From: Saccopteryx bilineata
Lineage: Eukaryota > Chordata > Mammalia > Chiroptera > Emballonuridae
DNA: 64,000 nucleotides
Assembly (NCBI RefSeq): GCF_036850765.1
Contig: NC_089498.1
Coordinates: 50,953,795-51,017,794, forward strand
Reading direction: 5' to 3'
Under the pieces are notes generated by a model, which made no database searches, had not been told where the DNA came from, and was given only the letters and a program-made list of their open reading frames with translations. Below, piece by piece: positions 48,100-58,040 of this stretch (within the stretch, counting starts at the first letter, position 1; each line of letters opens with the position of its first letter). Made by a program: the position numbers and the translations under genes.

Positions 48100-48660
48100 G
48101 GCATGCAGCGCACCCCTCTTGCAACTACCTGTCCCCTGGCATGTGACTAACACAAAGCAGCACTGCCTGCCAGGCAGTCATGAGAAAATCACAGGGATGA
48201 TTTTCAAACTAGAAAAAGTGGGGTTATCTGGCCAGTGCACAGCCCTTACAACTCCCCGGTGTGGCCTGTGTGCAAGCCAGATGGAACCTGGTGAATGACA
48301 GATTAGAAAGAACTTAATAGCCTGACCTGTGGTGGTGCAGTGGATAAAGCATCGACCTGGAAATGCTGAGGTCACTGGTTCGAAACCGTGGACTTGCCTG
48401 GTCAAGGCACATATGGGAGTTGATGCTTCCAGCTCCTCCCCTCTTCTCTCTCTCTCCTCTCTCTCCCTCTCTGTCTCTCTCCCTCTCTCTCCTCTCTAAA
48501 AATGAATAAATAAAATAAAAAATAAAAAAAGAAAGAACTTAATAAAGTTGTCTCCTCTTTAAATGCTGCTGTTCCCTCCATAGCTGACCTAGTGGATTGG
48601 CTAAGCCATGAATTGGGGACATACCACTTTGTGGCAGGCAGATTTGAGTAATGCATTCTT
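48100..48660 (+). pseudogene. ERVL reverse transcriptase N-terminal remnant, split by a SINE
   Basis: Before the SINE: VTNTKQHCLPGSHEKITGM, LEKVGLSGQ and a decayed PVWPVRKPDG-type segment. After it: NKVVSSLNAAVPSIADLVDW and LSHELGTYHFV. These are the fingers region of an ERVL RT. The palm with the catalytic YXDD motif is missing: the next recognisable family sequence (from about 48795) is downstream of the RT core. Confidence 0.78.
48320..48529 (+). mobile_element. VES-type SINE inserted in the provirus RT
   Basis: The exact 15-bp duplication AGAAAGAACTTAATA is at 48305-48319 and 48530-48544. Head GCCTGACCTGTGGTGGTGCA, B-box-like GGTTCGAAACC, CT-rich body and ATGAATAAATAAAATAAA tail. It is the only plus-strand SINE of this type in the window and is relatively well preserved. 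Confidence 0.95.
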
Positions 48661-48798
48661 TTTCTATTGATATAGCTTCAGAGAGTATCACAACCACAGC
48701 TCTGGTATGGTTAGGACAACGTACTCTATTGCCATTGCAATGGGTGAGAGGATGGGCAATGAAACCACGGAGTGGTATGGCCCAAGTGAGGTGCACGC

Positions 48799-49014
48799 TT
48801 GCAACAATACTGTGCTCTTAGCACCAGCCCACTGAGGGCAGAACTGCAGGAATTTTGGGGTCCCATCACCTATATGACTATAGAGGCAGGTGCGACTGGG
48901 GCTCAAGAGGCAGAACCTGAATTCAGTCCCTACCAGGAGGGGAAGGCACCCATCCCCGAGGATGCCTGGTATACTGATGGCTCTAGCAGGGCAGATGCCT
49001 TAGCCAAGGTGTGA
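48799..49014 (+). pseudogene. ERVL RT connection and RNase H start, remnant
   Basis: An open frame with PLRAELQEFWGPITYMTI, a linker, then SPYQEGKAPIPEDAWYTDGSSR. YTDGSSR is the first catalytic Asp region of RNase H. The frame jumps straight to ADALAKV near the RNase H end, so most of that domain is deleted. Confidence 0.85.
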
Positions 49015-49059
49015 TGGTTGGAGACTGCATCCACAGGTGATGTGGCACAGTGGCTCCAC

Positions 49060-49760
49060 TGACTTCTGTTCCATGAGGAACAGAAAATTATGTGGGCGAT
49101 GGTTAAGGTGTGGAACTTGCCTGTGTACTATGCAGAAGTACTTGTAGAATGTGATCAGTGTGCTGTGTGTTCCAAGGAACACCCTCAGAGACAACTGACA
49201 TCACCTGGACAGATCCAGAGGGGTTGTGTTCTGCTGACATGGTGGCATGTAGATGTCACTGAACCCTTATCAAGGGTTCAATAGTCACCTGTGTAGATAC
49301 TGCCACCAGTCTGCCTACCTTGTCCGTTACCCAGAGGGCAGTCATATAGGCTCTGAACTGCCTGAGTGCTGCCTGCAGTCAGCCGCAGCTTCTTAAAAGT
49401 GTCAACAGTACCCCTTTCACTGGTTTTGTGGTGAAGCAATAGGATCAAGACCTGGGGGTAGACTGGAAGTACCATGTTTCCTACTACACACAGGCCATGG
49501 ATATCATTGAGCAGTATAATGGACTCTTTAAGCAAGGACTGCGGCAAGAGGGATGCACCAGCTCCCTCATTGGATGGGCATACTACTTGTGGACAGAACT
49601 CTGGATTTTTGAAAGAGAACTCTTCCATGGGTGCCTGGCACCTGTGGAGGTTCTTGTGGATCAGGTAGATGCTCCCATCCAGTTGTAGATAACACACCAG
49701 GACACTACTCAAGCTGGGCTTTGGGCGGCAAGGCAACGTGCTCCTGCTTGACCCAACAGC
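49060..49760 (+). pseudogene. ERVL integrase remnant
   Basis: The zinc-binding region shows CDQCAVC near 49155-49175. The core begins with WHVDVTEP, containing the first catalytic Asp. The second Asp position reads SVNSTPF where the family has an SDNG-like motif, so that residue appears lost. The helix with the catalytic Glu is readable as IIEQYNGLFKQGLRQEG, followed by GWAYYLWTELW. Stops and frame changes occur between these blocks. Confidence 0.82.
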
Positions 49761-50225
49761 CCTCCTTAAAGGCCAATGGCTTCAATGGTGGACATAGCCC
49801 TGGACTGTACTGGCCTTTCACCTATGTTAACTCCCTGGGCAACCAGCACCTGGCCGCCTAAGGTAGAAGACTACCATTATCCCTTGAACGCTCAAGAAGA
49901 TATCATTGTGAAGGGCACATTTGTAATTTCCCTGTGGCCTATAACAAGTTCTCTCATTTTGCTGCACATAGAACCAGAAGATCCTAGTATATAAGCCAAT
50001 AAGATTTGGTATGCCCACCCAGGGTGGCCTCTGGTACCTGCTACTGTATTGTCTGTGGACAAAACTCTGGCTGTTATTCTACCAGAAGGGAAAGATTTGC
50101 CTCTCTTGGTACCATAACAACTCTCTTTTTTCATCCATAGCTTAGTGCTGGCAAATTCCTTGGTGGTCATTGTAAGCCAGGCCTTGCATATCCTGGCAGA
50201 GGAGACCTAAAAGGTAGAGCTCTAA

Positions 50226-50414
50226 ACTTGGGAACCCCTCCAAGAATGGTGGACATTTTTAGCAGTGGGCTTGCACACCACCTTGATTGTCATTTTTGGT
50301 ATAGCTTGTGCCTCAGTAGTCTGTTGCTGTAGTCTCTACTGTTTCTGTGGGATATGGATGCATTGTACCTCACTCCTCACACAGGGACCATTGCAGAAGA
50401 TACCTGTCGTGTAG
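50226..50414 (+). other. Open frame with membrane-anchor-like segment at provirus 3' end
   Basis: 63 codons run from after a TAA (50223-50225) to TAG at 50412-50414, with no early ATG. It encodes TWEPLQEWWTFLAVGLHTTL, then a strongly hydrophobic stretch (IVIFGIACASVV), CCC and further Cys/aromatic residues, and ends in PLQKIPVV. The layout (Trp-rich, hydrophobic, Cys-rich, short polar tail) resembles the end of a membrane-anchored protein. ERVL elements are usually described as lacking env, so its origin is unclear. It could be a chance frame. Confidence 0.4.
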
Positions 50415-50434
50415 ACCGTGAGGTGAGCAACCCT

Positions 50435-50660
50435 AAAGGGGTGGAGTGTAGGGGAAAATACTGCAGTTAGGCTTGCTATATTGTTTTCCAGCTGCAGTCA
50501 CATTGCATAATTAGTGATGTGTGCATATACTATATACTCTCTATGGGATAATATAGCTTTTGAAGAGTTTATTCATTCTACATTGCAATGGACAACATAC
50601 CCTATTTCTAATAAAACTGATAATAATCTCTCTATAAAATATCTGATTCATATATTTAAT
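50435..50660 (+). repeat. Polypurine tract and start of 3' LTR
   Basis: The purine run AAAGGGGTGGAG (50435-50446) sits directly before TGTAGGGGAAAATACTGCAG. The first 11 bases of that sequence also start the presumed 5' LTR at 46355. Beyond about 40 bases the two LTRs are hard to align, and the end is uncertain. Confidence 0.6.
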
Positions 50661-50969
50661 TTTAAGAAAATTCTTTACTTTCAGGATTCATGATAGGATA
50701 GCTGGAGCTTCAAGTTCTAAATTTCTTCAGTGCATAGACTGAATATTTTTCAGAACCCAGTCTATGAAAACTTCAGGGAACTTAATTTATTCTGAGATAA
50801 ATAAGGATAGTTTTAAAAAAAGATAGCATAACCAAAAATATATAGTGAAGTTTAAGAGCAAAAAACCCTCCACCACCACAACAGTAAGCATTTGTTGCCT
50901 TTGCTAAGGAACACAGTAGCATGTAGGAGGGGGTAAGGAAGATGCAGTTTTGAGCAAGAGGTTGCTAAC

Positions 50970-51208
50970 CTGGCAGAAGTTTCCTCCGGGCCATGGCGGC
51001 TGCCCTGTGACTCTGGTATTCCACAAACGCAAAACCTCGGTTTTTTGTTTTATCTGCAGCACTTGGGTAGACAATGATGTCAACAACTCCTTCGGTTACC
51101 TTCTTCATCTCTGATAAGATTTCTTCTCTCTTTTTGGTTTTTGGAATTCCTCCAACAAACAATCGGCAGTTGTCCACGCTGGCACAAACCCCTAAGAGAC
51201 GTCCATTT
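50970..51208 (-). CDS. A1CF: A1CF coding exon, RRM2 (residues ~122-202)
   Basis: A 239-bp exon that carries almost all of RRM2. The first base completes the split Arg codon, and the protein then runs [14 protein letters not shown] onward to RRKLLPG. RNP2 is CRLFVGGI (about 136-143) and RNP1 is NRGFAFVEY (about 178-186). The Lys/Arg-rich KTKKREE stretch follows RNP2, as in the A1CF/RBM47/RBM46 family. The exact sequence fits A1CF rather than those paralogues. The acceptor is TTTTGCAG. The donor GTTAGC is a weaker match to consensus than the other donors of this gene. Confidence 0.97.
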
Positions 51209-51689
51209 CTGCAAAAAGAACAAACATCTGATTGGTGAGGATCCAAGTGTGATTAAGGTTTAAGACAGAAGTTGAAAAAATATGGTCCTGCACCTGATAT
51301 GGTGTATAGACATGAGATGTTTGGTCTTTACAGTGAGCAAATTATTTTTGGAAAGTCATGGCTGCTTTTGAGAAATTGGAAAATCTGTCAACATTTGCTC
51401 TCTCTATTTTTTTTTAAAGGTATTTTGGAGCTGAATAGCATCTGCTGTTTTTAGATTAGATGTGGATTTGCCAGTTGTCAATTCTCACCCCTTCCTAAAA
51501 CATCCTCAATGCAGAGGTCTTTCTACCTGCCCACATTACCCATGTCCTAACCAGCCCTGCGGGTGTTTGAGTTCTGAATTCGCAATCCCTGCTGTTTCCT
51601 TTCTTTCCATCCCAATTGGGAAGCTATTCTAACATGACTGCTATTAAAATAGTCCCTTATGCTTGAACAGATTTTTTTTATATTATCTT

Positions 51690-51840
51690 ATTTGGCCTCT
51701 ACAAAGAGCATTTGAGTACACAAAGGTGTTATGTCCATTTTTCCCATGAAGAACTCGTGACTCCAGGAAATTAAGTGATTGGCAGATTCTTAGTTCAGTT
51801 CCTGTTTCTTCCATTGAATGCTGTTACTTAGTATCAAGTC
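51690..51840 (-). mobile_element. MIR relic
   Basis: Reversed MIR phrases (TATTATCTTATTTGGCCTCT, CCATTTTTCCCATGAAGAAC, AGGAAATTAAGTGATTGG). Confidence 0.55.
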
Positions 51841-52293
51841 GAAGCACAACTTCCTGGGCAGACAGTATATTGATTAAACATTTTTGGGAAACATTTGGCA
51901 AAATGTATCAAAAATCTCCAGTGTGTATAACCTTTTACCAAATATTATCCCTTCTGAAAGTGACCTTAGGAAACAGATATACAGCAAGTATATTGTATAA
52001 GGATATTTATTACTTTTATTTAAAATAGCATGCCTCCAAGTGGGAAATGAGCAAAAGATCCCAACATATAGGACTAGTTTAATGTATCTCAATTGAGATG
52101 TTACTCACTTTGGGGCTGGAAATTTCCTCATTGTGTATCATAATACGGTATATTTGTCACCCTGTTTCTTACCCACTAAATACTAGTAATTACCTCATTA
52201 GGTCACTGAGAAATGCCTCTTCACTTTTCTAAATATCCCCTAGGGTGGACAATAATGCTGCTGCCTTAGAATCACCAATTACCAAAAGGCATT

Positions 52294-52395
52294 CATAGTA
52301 TAGAATGATCTATACTATGGGACCATTGCAGAAGATACCTGTCGTGTAGACCGTGAGGTGAGCAACCCTAAAGTTTACTACATGGTAATGTAGTA
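52294..52395. repeat. 55-bp duplicate of provirus 3' end between two hairpins
   Basis: 52319-52373 is identical to 50384-50438 over 55 bases (it begins GGGACCATTGCAGAAG and ends AACCCTAAAG). A perfect 11-bp inverted repeat (CATAGTATAGA, ATGA loop, TCTATACTATG at 52294-52319) lies immediately on its left. An 8-bp inverted repeat (TACTACAT, GGTA loop, ATGTAGTA at 52376-52395) lies just to its right. Confidence 0.95.
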
Positions 52396-52977
52396 GCACA
52401 TTTATTGGTTAAAAAAAGCAGTTTACAATGAGCTGCTGGGTTTTAAAAAAAGACTACAAATTAAATATGTGAAAAGGCTATTTTGATTAAAACTGTATAG
52501 AAAATTTAGAAAGGCAGTAAAAGTCACATAGCGATTATCTTTGGGCAACGGGTTTATGGAGGAGTCATTTAACTTTTATTACTTTGTAGGGTTTTTGTTT
52601 TGCGTGTGTTGCTGCTTAGGCTGTGTGACTTTTATAATAATACATGGTTTTTAAAAATAAGTCAGATTTCCTTAACAGAAACTTCATGGTTGTTATGATT
52701 AACAATGCTCATCCAGGATAGTGGGAGACTGCTGAGTTCTTGAAATTGGTGGCTTTTGTCTGTGTGCCAGGTACTCTGGTCAAGGTTGGGCCACTGTCTT
52801 CATTGTCTTCTCTGCTTTTCTGAAGAACCAAGGACCATATAGCAGATCCGTGACAGGTCCCTCTCCATTGCTCTAGGAGCATGGATTTGGGTGTGTGTGT
52901 GAAGGAAGGATTGATATATTAATCTTTCAGTTTTTTAAAAATACTTCACTTTAAAAAATGCTCCATCCTAGATATTA

Positions 52978-54230
52978 TCTCTCCATGTATAAGACGCACC
53001 TTAATTTGGGGACCCGAAATTTGAAAAAAATATATTACATTAAGTTATTGAACTGAAGTTTTATTCATCATAAAATTCATACAACTCATCACTGTCAAAA
53101 CTCCCATCCATTAGCTTGTCCTCATCCGTGTCTGATGATGAATCACTGTCTTCATATATTGCCTCGTCCTCAGTTCCATCTATGGCATTTGAAATGCCTC
53201 ACTTCTTAAATGTCTTGACAACTATCTCAATCTTGATATTATCCCAGGGTCTTTTCACCCAGGTACAAACTTCTCCTATAGTTGATTTTTTCACTCTTCC
53301 GGCTGGTGTCAAATTGTCATCAGCAATTCTTCTTGTCTCATGATGAACCATCTTTGTGGACACAGTTATTCCAATTGCCCTTTGCTGTTCAATTTGTATC
53401 TTTAACTCCCTCTCTACACCAGGCCATTTTGCTGACTTGCCTCTCATGGCCTTCTTCTGCCCTGTCGTTTTCAGTAGGGTTTCTTCTTCCCGTAGCCAGT
53501 CTCAGATTGATTTCTCAGTTGCAGGAGAACCAAATTTACATTCAGCAGCACAATTTCCATTTACTTTTGCAAACTGGATCACTTTTTTTTTTTTTTTGTA
53601 TTTTTCTGAAGCTGGAAACAGGGAGAGACAGTCAGACAGACTCCCGCATGCGCCCGACCGGGATCCACCCGGCACGACCACCAGGGGCAATGCTCTGCCC
53701 ACCAGGGGGTGATGCTCTGCCCCTCCAGGGCATCGCTCTGTTGCGACCAGAGCCACTCTAGTGCCTGGGGCAGAGGCCAAGGAGCCATCCCCAGCGCCCA
53801 GGCCATCTTTGCTCCAATGGAGCCTTGGCTGTGGGAGGGGAAGAGAGAGACAGAGAGGAAGGAGGGGGGGTGAGTAGAGAAGCAAATGGGCACTTCTTCT
53901 ATGTGCCCTGGCCGGGAATCGAACCCGGGTCCCCCGCTCGCCAGGCCGACACTCTACCACTGAGCCAACAGGCCAGGGCCCAAACTGGATCACTTTTAAT
54001 TTGAATTCAGCACTGTATAAAAATATTTTCTGAGCCATTTTTGGACAGAATATGGCAAAATGTAACCTACCATAATATACCGGCAACAAGTGCAAAACAG
54101 TGAGCTCAAAGACAACAATGCACGAAAAAGCGGAAATGCAAGTAAAATAATCTACAACCACTGTGTAAGATGCACCCAGTTTTTAGACCCCAATTTTTTT
54201 AAAAAATAGTGTGTCTTGTACATGGGGAAA
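52978..54230 (-). mobile_element. Internally deleted pogo/Tigger-like transposon
   Basis: Inverted ends (CTCCATGTATAAGACGCAC, and the reverse complement of GTGTCTTGTACATGGGG) with TA on both sides. Reading the minus strand, SAEFKLKVIQFAKVNGNCAA and WPGVERELKIQIEQQRA are the helix-turn-helix and CENP-B-like DNA-binding parts. The frame then passes directly to TWVKRPWDNIKIEIVVKTFK and GISNAIDGTEDEAIYEDSDS, a pogo-type C-terminus. The DDE catalytic core between them is absent. A RHIN-like SINE interrupts it. Confidence 0.82.
53587..53980 (-). mobile_element. RHIN-like SINE inside the pogo-like transposon
   Basis: Perfect 17-bp duplication CAAACTGGATCACTTTT at 53570-53586 and 53981-53997. B box GGTTCGATTCC intact. 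It has two copies of the CCACCAGGGG-containing unit, as in the SINE at 31812-32190, but neither is a perfect CTCF core (CCACCAGGGGCA and CCACCAGGGGGT). Confidence 0.96.
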
Positions 54231-54769
54231 TAAGATACTTAGAAATGATTATTTTTGATTTTTGAGGGCTGGTTATATATCAGTTACCAGCAGGGGGAGC
54301 CTAGAGGTTCCATGTCCTATTTTTAAACCTGTGTGGTTTGTCAGGCACCTTTCCCAGAATTGCTTGGAGAAGAAAAAGCATCTCTCAAAAGCTGAGGGCC
54401 CAACTTTAGTGTCTCCAGAAGCCAGGCATTTAGATGATGCTCAGTGAATATTTGATGAGGAGGAGGATGCTTGGACAATTGTGAGTCTTTTCTGATAAGA
54501 ACCTTATCTATCCCCTGGTAAAAGCAAATCAAGGGTTATTCTCTTCTCTGCAAGAGGTTCTCTCTCTGGCCGATTCCACTGACCCACGGCATGGTAGAAG
54601 TAGATGAGGTTGGCTCTGGGGTGTCTATTCTGCTTGCTCACATTCCATTTATCCTATTCCTTAAGTTTTAAAGCCACTCCGTGCCTTCATCTTGCAACTG
54701 ACATGCAAGCTGAACTTTGGAGTTGCCATCAACTTTATATTTTTAAATGCTTTGTCATATTAACTTTCC

Positions 54770-54835
54770 TTCCTTCGCTCCCTCCACCTCCATCACCATC
54801 ACTATCACCATCACCATCACCATAACAATCATCAG
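54770..54835. repeat. (CAT)n-type microsatellite after CT-rich tract
   Basis: CTTCCTTC-type pyrimidine sequence passes into repeated ATCACC/ATC units. Confidence 0.9.
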
Positions 54836-54980
54836 CAGACATTTATAGAACATCTGATATGTGTCAGCTTTATGTACATTATCTCATTTATTTTTTATAA
54901 CATCCCCATAAAGCAGGTATATTTTTATTTCTGTTTTATAGATAAAGACACTAAAATTCACAGAGAATACTGTTTCTTAT
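54828..54980 (-). mobile_element. MIR relic
   Basis: GACATTTATAGAACATCTGA, TTATCTCATTTATTTTTTAT and TTTTATAGATAAAGACAC are in reversed MIR order. Confidence 0.75.
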
Positions 54981-55004
54981 CAGTGACTCTAGTGGACTGA
55001 TCAG

Positions 55005-55772
55005 ACAGTAGTCTCCCCTTATCTGTAGTTTTATATTACATGGTTTTAGTTACCTGTATCAACCGAAGTCTGAAAATATTAAATGGAAAATTCTTGAAAT
55101 CAACAATTAATGAATTTTAAATTGTGTGGCATTCTGAGTAGTGTGATAAACTCTCATACTGTCTCGCTCCCTCCTGCCTGCATGTGAACCATACCTTTGT
55201 CCAGTGTATCCCCAATGTGTGTGTGAGACTTGCCCATTAATCAACTAATAGTGGTCTGAGTTAAAAAAAACAACAACAACAACTGTCGCGGTAGTAGAGG
55301 GCTTGTGTTCAAGTAACCCTTGCTTTACTTAATGGCTCCAAAGCCATTCACATAACTTTTATTACAATATATGGTTATAATTGTTCCATTATATTATTTA
55401 TTGTTGTCACTCTCATACTGTGCTAAATTTGTAAATTTAGTTATGTATGTATAGGAAGAAATAGTATGTAGAGCAGGGGTAGTCAACCTTTTTAAACCTA
55501 CTGCCTACTTTTGTATCTAACATGTTAGTAATAAAATTTTCTAACCGCCCACCGGTTCCACAGTAATGGTGATTTATAAAGTAGGGAAGTAACTTTACTT
55601 TATAAAATTTATAAAGCAGAGTTACAGCAAGTTAAAGCATGTTCCACTACCACCCATAAAAAAGCTAGAATGCCCACTAGGGGATGGTAGGGACCAGGTT
55701 GACTACCACTGCTGTAGAGGGTTTGTGGTACATGGCATCTGCCGGGGCCTTGAAACATATCCCCCATCAGTA
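55005..55772 (+). mobile_element. Tigger-type element (Tigger7-like), split by a hAT element
   Basis: It starts CAGTAGTCTCCCCTTATCTG. It retains GTCTGAAAATATTAAATGGA and GTTCAAGTAACCCTTGCTTT, and ends GAAACATATCCCCCATC, in the order of Tigger7 as I recall it. No transposase frame remains. Positions 55474-55711 are a later insertion. Confidence 0.75.
55474..55711 (+). mobile_element. 238-bp non-autonomous hAT element nested in Tigger
   Basis: Ends CAGGGGTAGTCAACC, and GGTTGACTACCACTG as its inverted partner. The 8-bp flanks ATGTAGAG and CTGTAGAG differ at one base. The interior is AT-rich without coding potential. Confidence 0.85.
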
Positions 55773-56051
55773 AGCACAGGGCCTATTGTATTCATATTTA
55801 TACCCTGTGTATTTTCAAATACTGTTGACAGACTTCAGTGGGTAGCTGGTTACCTAGATACAGCATAGCTGCTGATTCCCTACATAGCCATTTCTACATC
55901 CACTCAATTTAGAAGCCATTTTGGGAATAACCCTTACTGTTAAAATGTCCAGGTTTCATGAAAGACCAATGAATGGGATATCTCCCAATCCCTGACACCA
56001 TATACCTATAATACTAAATTTTTATAGCCCTTTCCAAAACACTTTACTCTC

Positions 56052-56243
56052 CAGATGGTCTCTAACTTAAGATGATTTGACATCATTTTTTTACTTTACA
56101 ATGGTATAAAAGCCATAATCATTCAGTAGAGACTGGCTGGGCTAAGCTATGGAATTCATTAGATTAAATGCTTTTTAACAAGATAGTTCCAGGTTATAAT
56201 GGGTTTATTGGGACATAACCCCTTGTAAGTCGAGGAGCATCTG
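56052..56243 (+). mobile_element. Tigger-type MITE (MER44-like)
   Basis: Ends CAGATGGTCTCTAACTTAAG, and CTTGTAAGTCGAGGAGCATCTG as a decayed inverted partner. It retains the GGGTTTATTGGGACATAACC subterminal block. Confidence 0.7.
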
Positions 56244-56784
56244 TATATTATTTCATATGACGGTTGCTCAGCACCATCTTTGTGTGATCCAGGTACTAAC
56301 GATAAAACAGATGCTGGAAAAGATCAAGGATTTGTCCCAAGGAACCTGTGCTAGACTGCAGATCCCCTGACTCCTGCTCCAAACAATGTTCCACATACCA
56401 GGCAGAGATCTTTTGGATCCATGGAGGCATGTATCAGAGGAGAGCTCTCTTTATATTTTCTCCAAGAATCTGCTCCAGAATCCAACCTTGGGACTGAGTG
56501 ACTAGGCTAATAGTAGTTGCCAAATCTAACTAGATTTTTTTTGTGGCCCAGAGGTTTAAGGAAAATACCCCAGTAGTTGATTGAATTATAGAATTAGAAG
56601 ACTAACACATGGCTTATTTTGGGCCTGTAGAAGGTGAGAGAAAAATAATGGTAGAAATCCACTCTCTCTGTGTTCATCAAATGTGAGATTTCATCACTGT
56701 GAAGGCACATCTCCATTTCAGAAAGGAAATATATGTGAAAAGCTACATCTTATAATCAATAAAATGTGAAAATATATAGTAGTA

Positions 56785-56998
56785 CTATCAATAATTTATT
56801 GACCTATTACTGTGTTTGAAACACTGGGCTAAACATTTAAAAATCTCTATAATATCTCCACCATAAAACCTATGAAATAACTGTTATTATCTCTACTTTA
56901 TAGGTGAGGAACTGGAGGCTCAGAGGGGTTAAGTTACTTGTTAGCACTCAAGTGAAGCCTGTCTGATGCAAAGCTATTGCTTTTCAACTGCTACTCTC
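56785..56998 (-). mobile_element. MIR relic
   Basis: Clear reversed MIR: CTATTACTGTGTTTGAAACA, TTATTATCTCTACTTTATAG, GAGGCTCAGAGGGGTTAAGT. Confidence 0.82.
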
Positions 56999-57465
56999 CA
57001 CCCAGGCCGTCCTTTAAGAAAGGATTTATGACAGCTCCCTCTCCAAGTGAAAGATTGAGAACTCAGACCTTTCATGAAGTTAGCTCTGTTACCAGCATAT
57101 GAAAACCAGTTATTGATGGTACAGACATTTATGGCCTGGAAACCTCCACTAGTCCCGTGGTTTCAAATGTTATTTCTATTTGGCTGACCCTAACATTTAT
57201 ATTACAACTATGAACTCTCTCCTGACTTTGATATCAGACAGTCACCTTTTCAACATCTCCCCTAGAATCTTTAATGTGCATCTTAAATGTAAATTGTCTC
57301 CCAAAGAGCTCTTCTTATTTCTTGCAATTCTCCCAGTTTTGTTTTGTTTTTTCCCATCTCAATGACACTGTCACCTCCACAGATAACTTGGGCCAACATC
57401 TTAGGTTTCCTCCCTGAATTCTAAACACGCACTCTAAATTCAATATTTAGCCAGACTCATCTATA

Positions 57466-57538
57466 CTGCTCACAAAAATTAGGGACTATTTCAAAATGAA
57501 TATAAAACGATAAAATATCCCCTAACTTTTGTGAGGAG
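57466..57538 (+). mobile_element. 73-bp mariner-like MITE
   Basis: Inverted ends CTGCTCACAAAAATTAGGG, and CCCTAACTTTTGTGAGGAG as the partner (two differences over 19 bp), with TA on both sides (57464-57465 and 57539-57540). The short centre is AT-rich. Confidence 0.8.
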
Positions 57539-58040
57539 TATATTCAAACTCAAAAATGTACCCCAAATCTGATCCTTTTTACACCTTTACCACGAACCAC
57601 CCTGTGCAACCGCCACCGTCTCCTGCCTGGATCTGCCCTACGGCCGACCCTTCTCACTGGCTTCCCTCTTTCAGTCCTTACCCTGCTGCTTGGTCCATTC
57701 TTCACCAACAGCCACAGTATTATTTTAAAAAGCATGAATCTCATTAAAATTCTTCTATGATTTTCTCTTTTTATTAGAATAAAATTTAAGTTCTTAAACA
57801 TGGAGGACTTAAAGCTCTCCAACTGTATTGACTGCAACTCTCAATTTTTTTTGCTGGGTTTTTTTTTTTTTTTTTTTTTACCACATTGGCTTTCTTTCTG
57901 TCTCTCAGATGCATTTCCTTTAAGATCTTTGCACCTGCTGTGCTTTCTCTAGAATAATCTTCCTCAGGGTATGACTGTCATGGCTGCCCCTTTTCATTCA
58001 AGACTCAGGTAAAATTTTACTTTCCCAGAGAATATTTTCT

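Larger units (their letters stand above)
46355..50660 (+). mobile_element. Decayed ERVL-type (class III) endogenous retrovirus
   Basis: A plus-strand provirus remnant with gag, protease, partial RT, RNase H tail and integrase segments in order, recognised as ERVL-like. TGTAGGGGAAA appears at both presumed LTR starts (46355 and 50447), and AAAGGGGTGGAG just before the second is a polypurine tract. A possible primer-binding site TGGTACCCGGTTGGGGAC lies at 46484-46501. LTRs are short or partly deleted, and the outer boundary near 50660 is a guess. Stops, frameshifts, deletions and a SINE make it inert. It is antisense to A1CF. Confidence 0.88.
33665..50969 (-). other. A1CF intron, 17.3 kb, packed with mobile elements
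   Basis: The largest intron in the window. It holds a Tigger-type element, MIR and MER5A relics, a full-length L1, a RHIN-like SINE and an ERVL-type provirus that itself contains a VES SINE. Between them, 37190-37650 and 45385-45935 are unremarkable unique sequence, and 50660-50969 is AT-rich with no feature. Confidence 0.85.

Noticed and set aside
53502..54161. 219-codon open frame on the minus strand
   Set aside because: It runs from the pogo-like transposase start through the RHIN-like SINE and back into the transposon, so it is a mosaic of repeats and not a gene.
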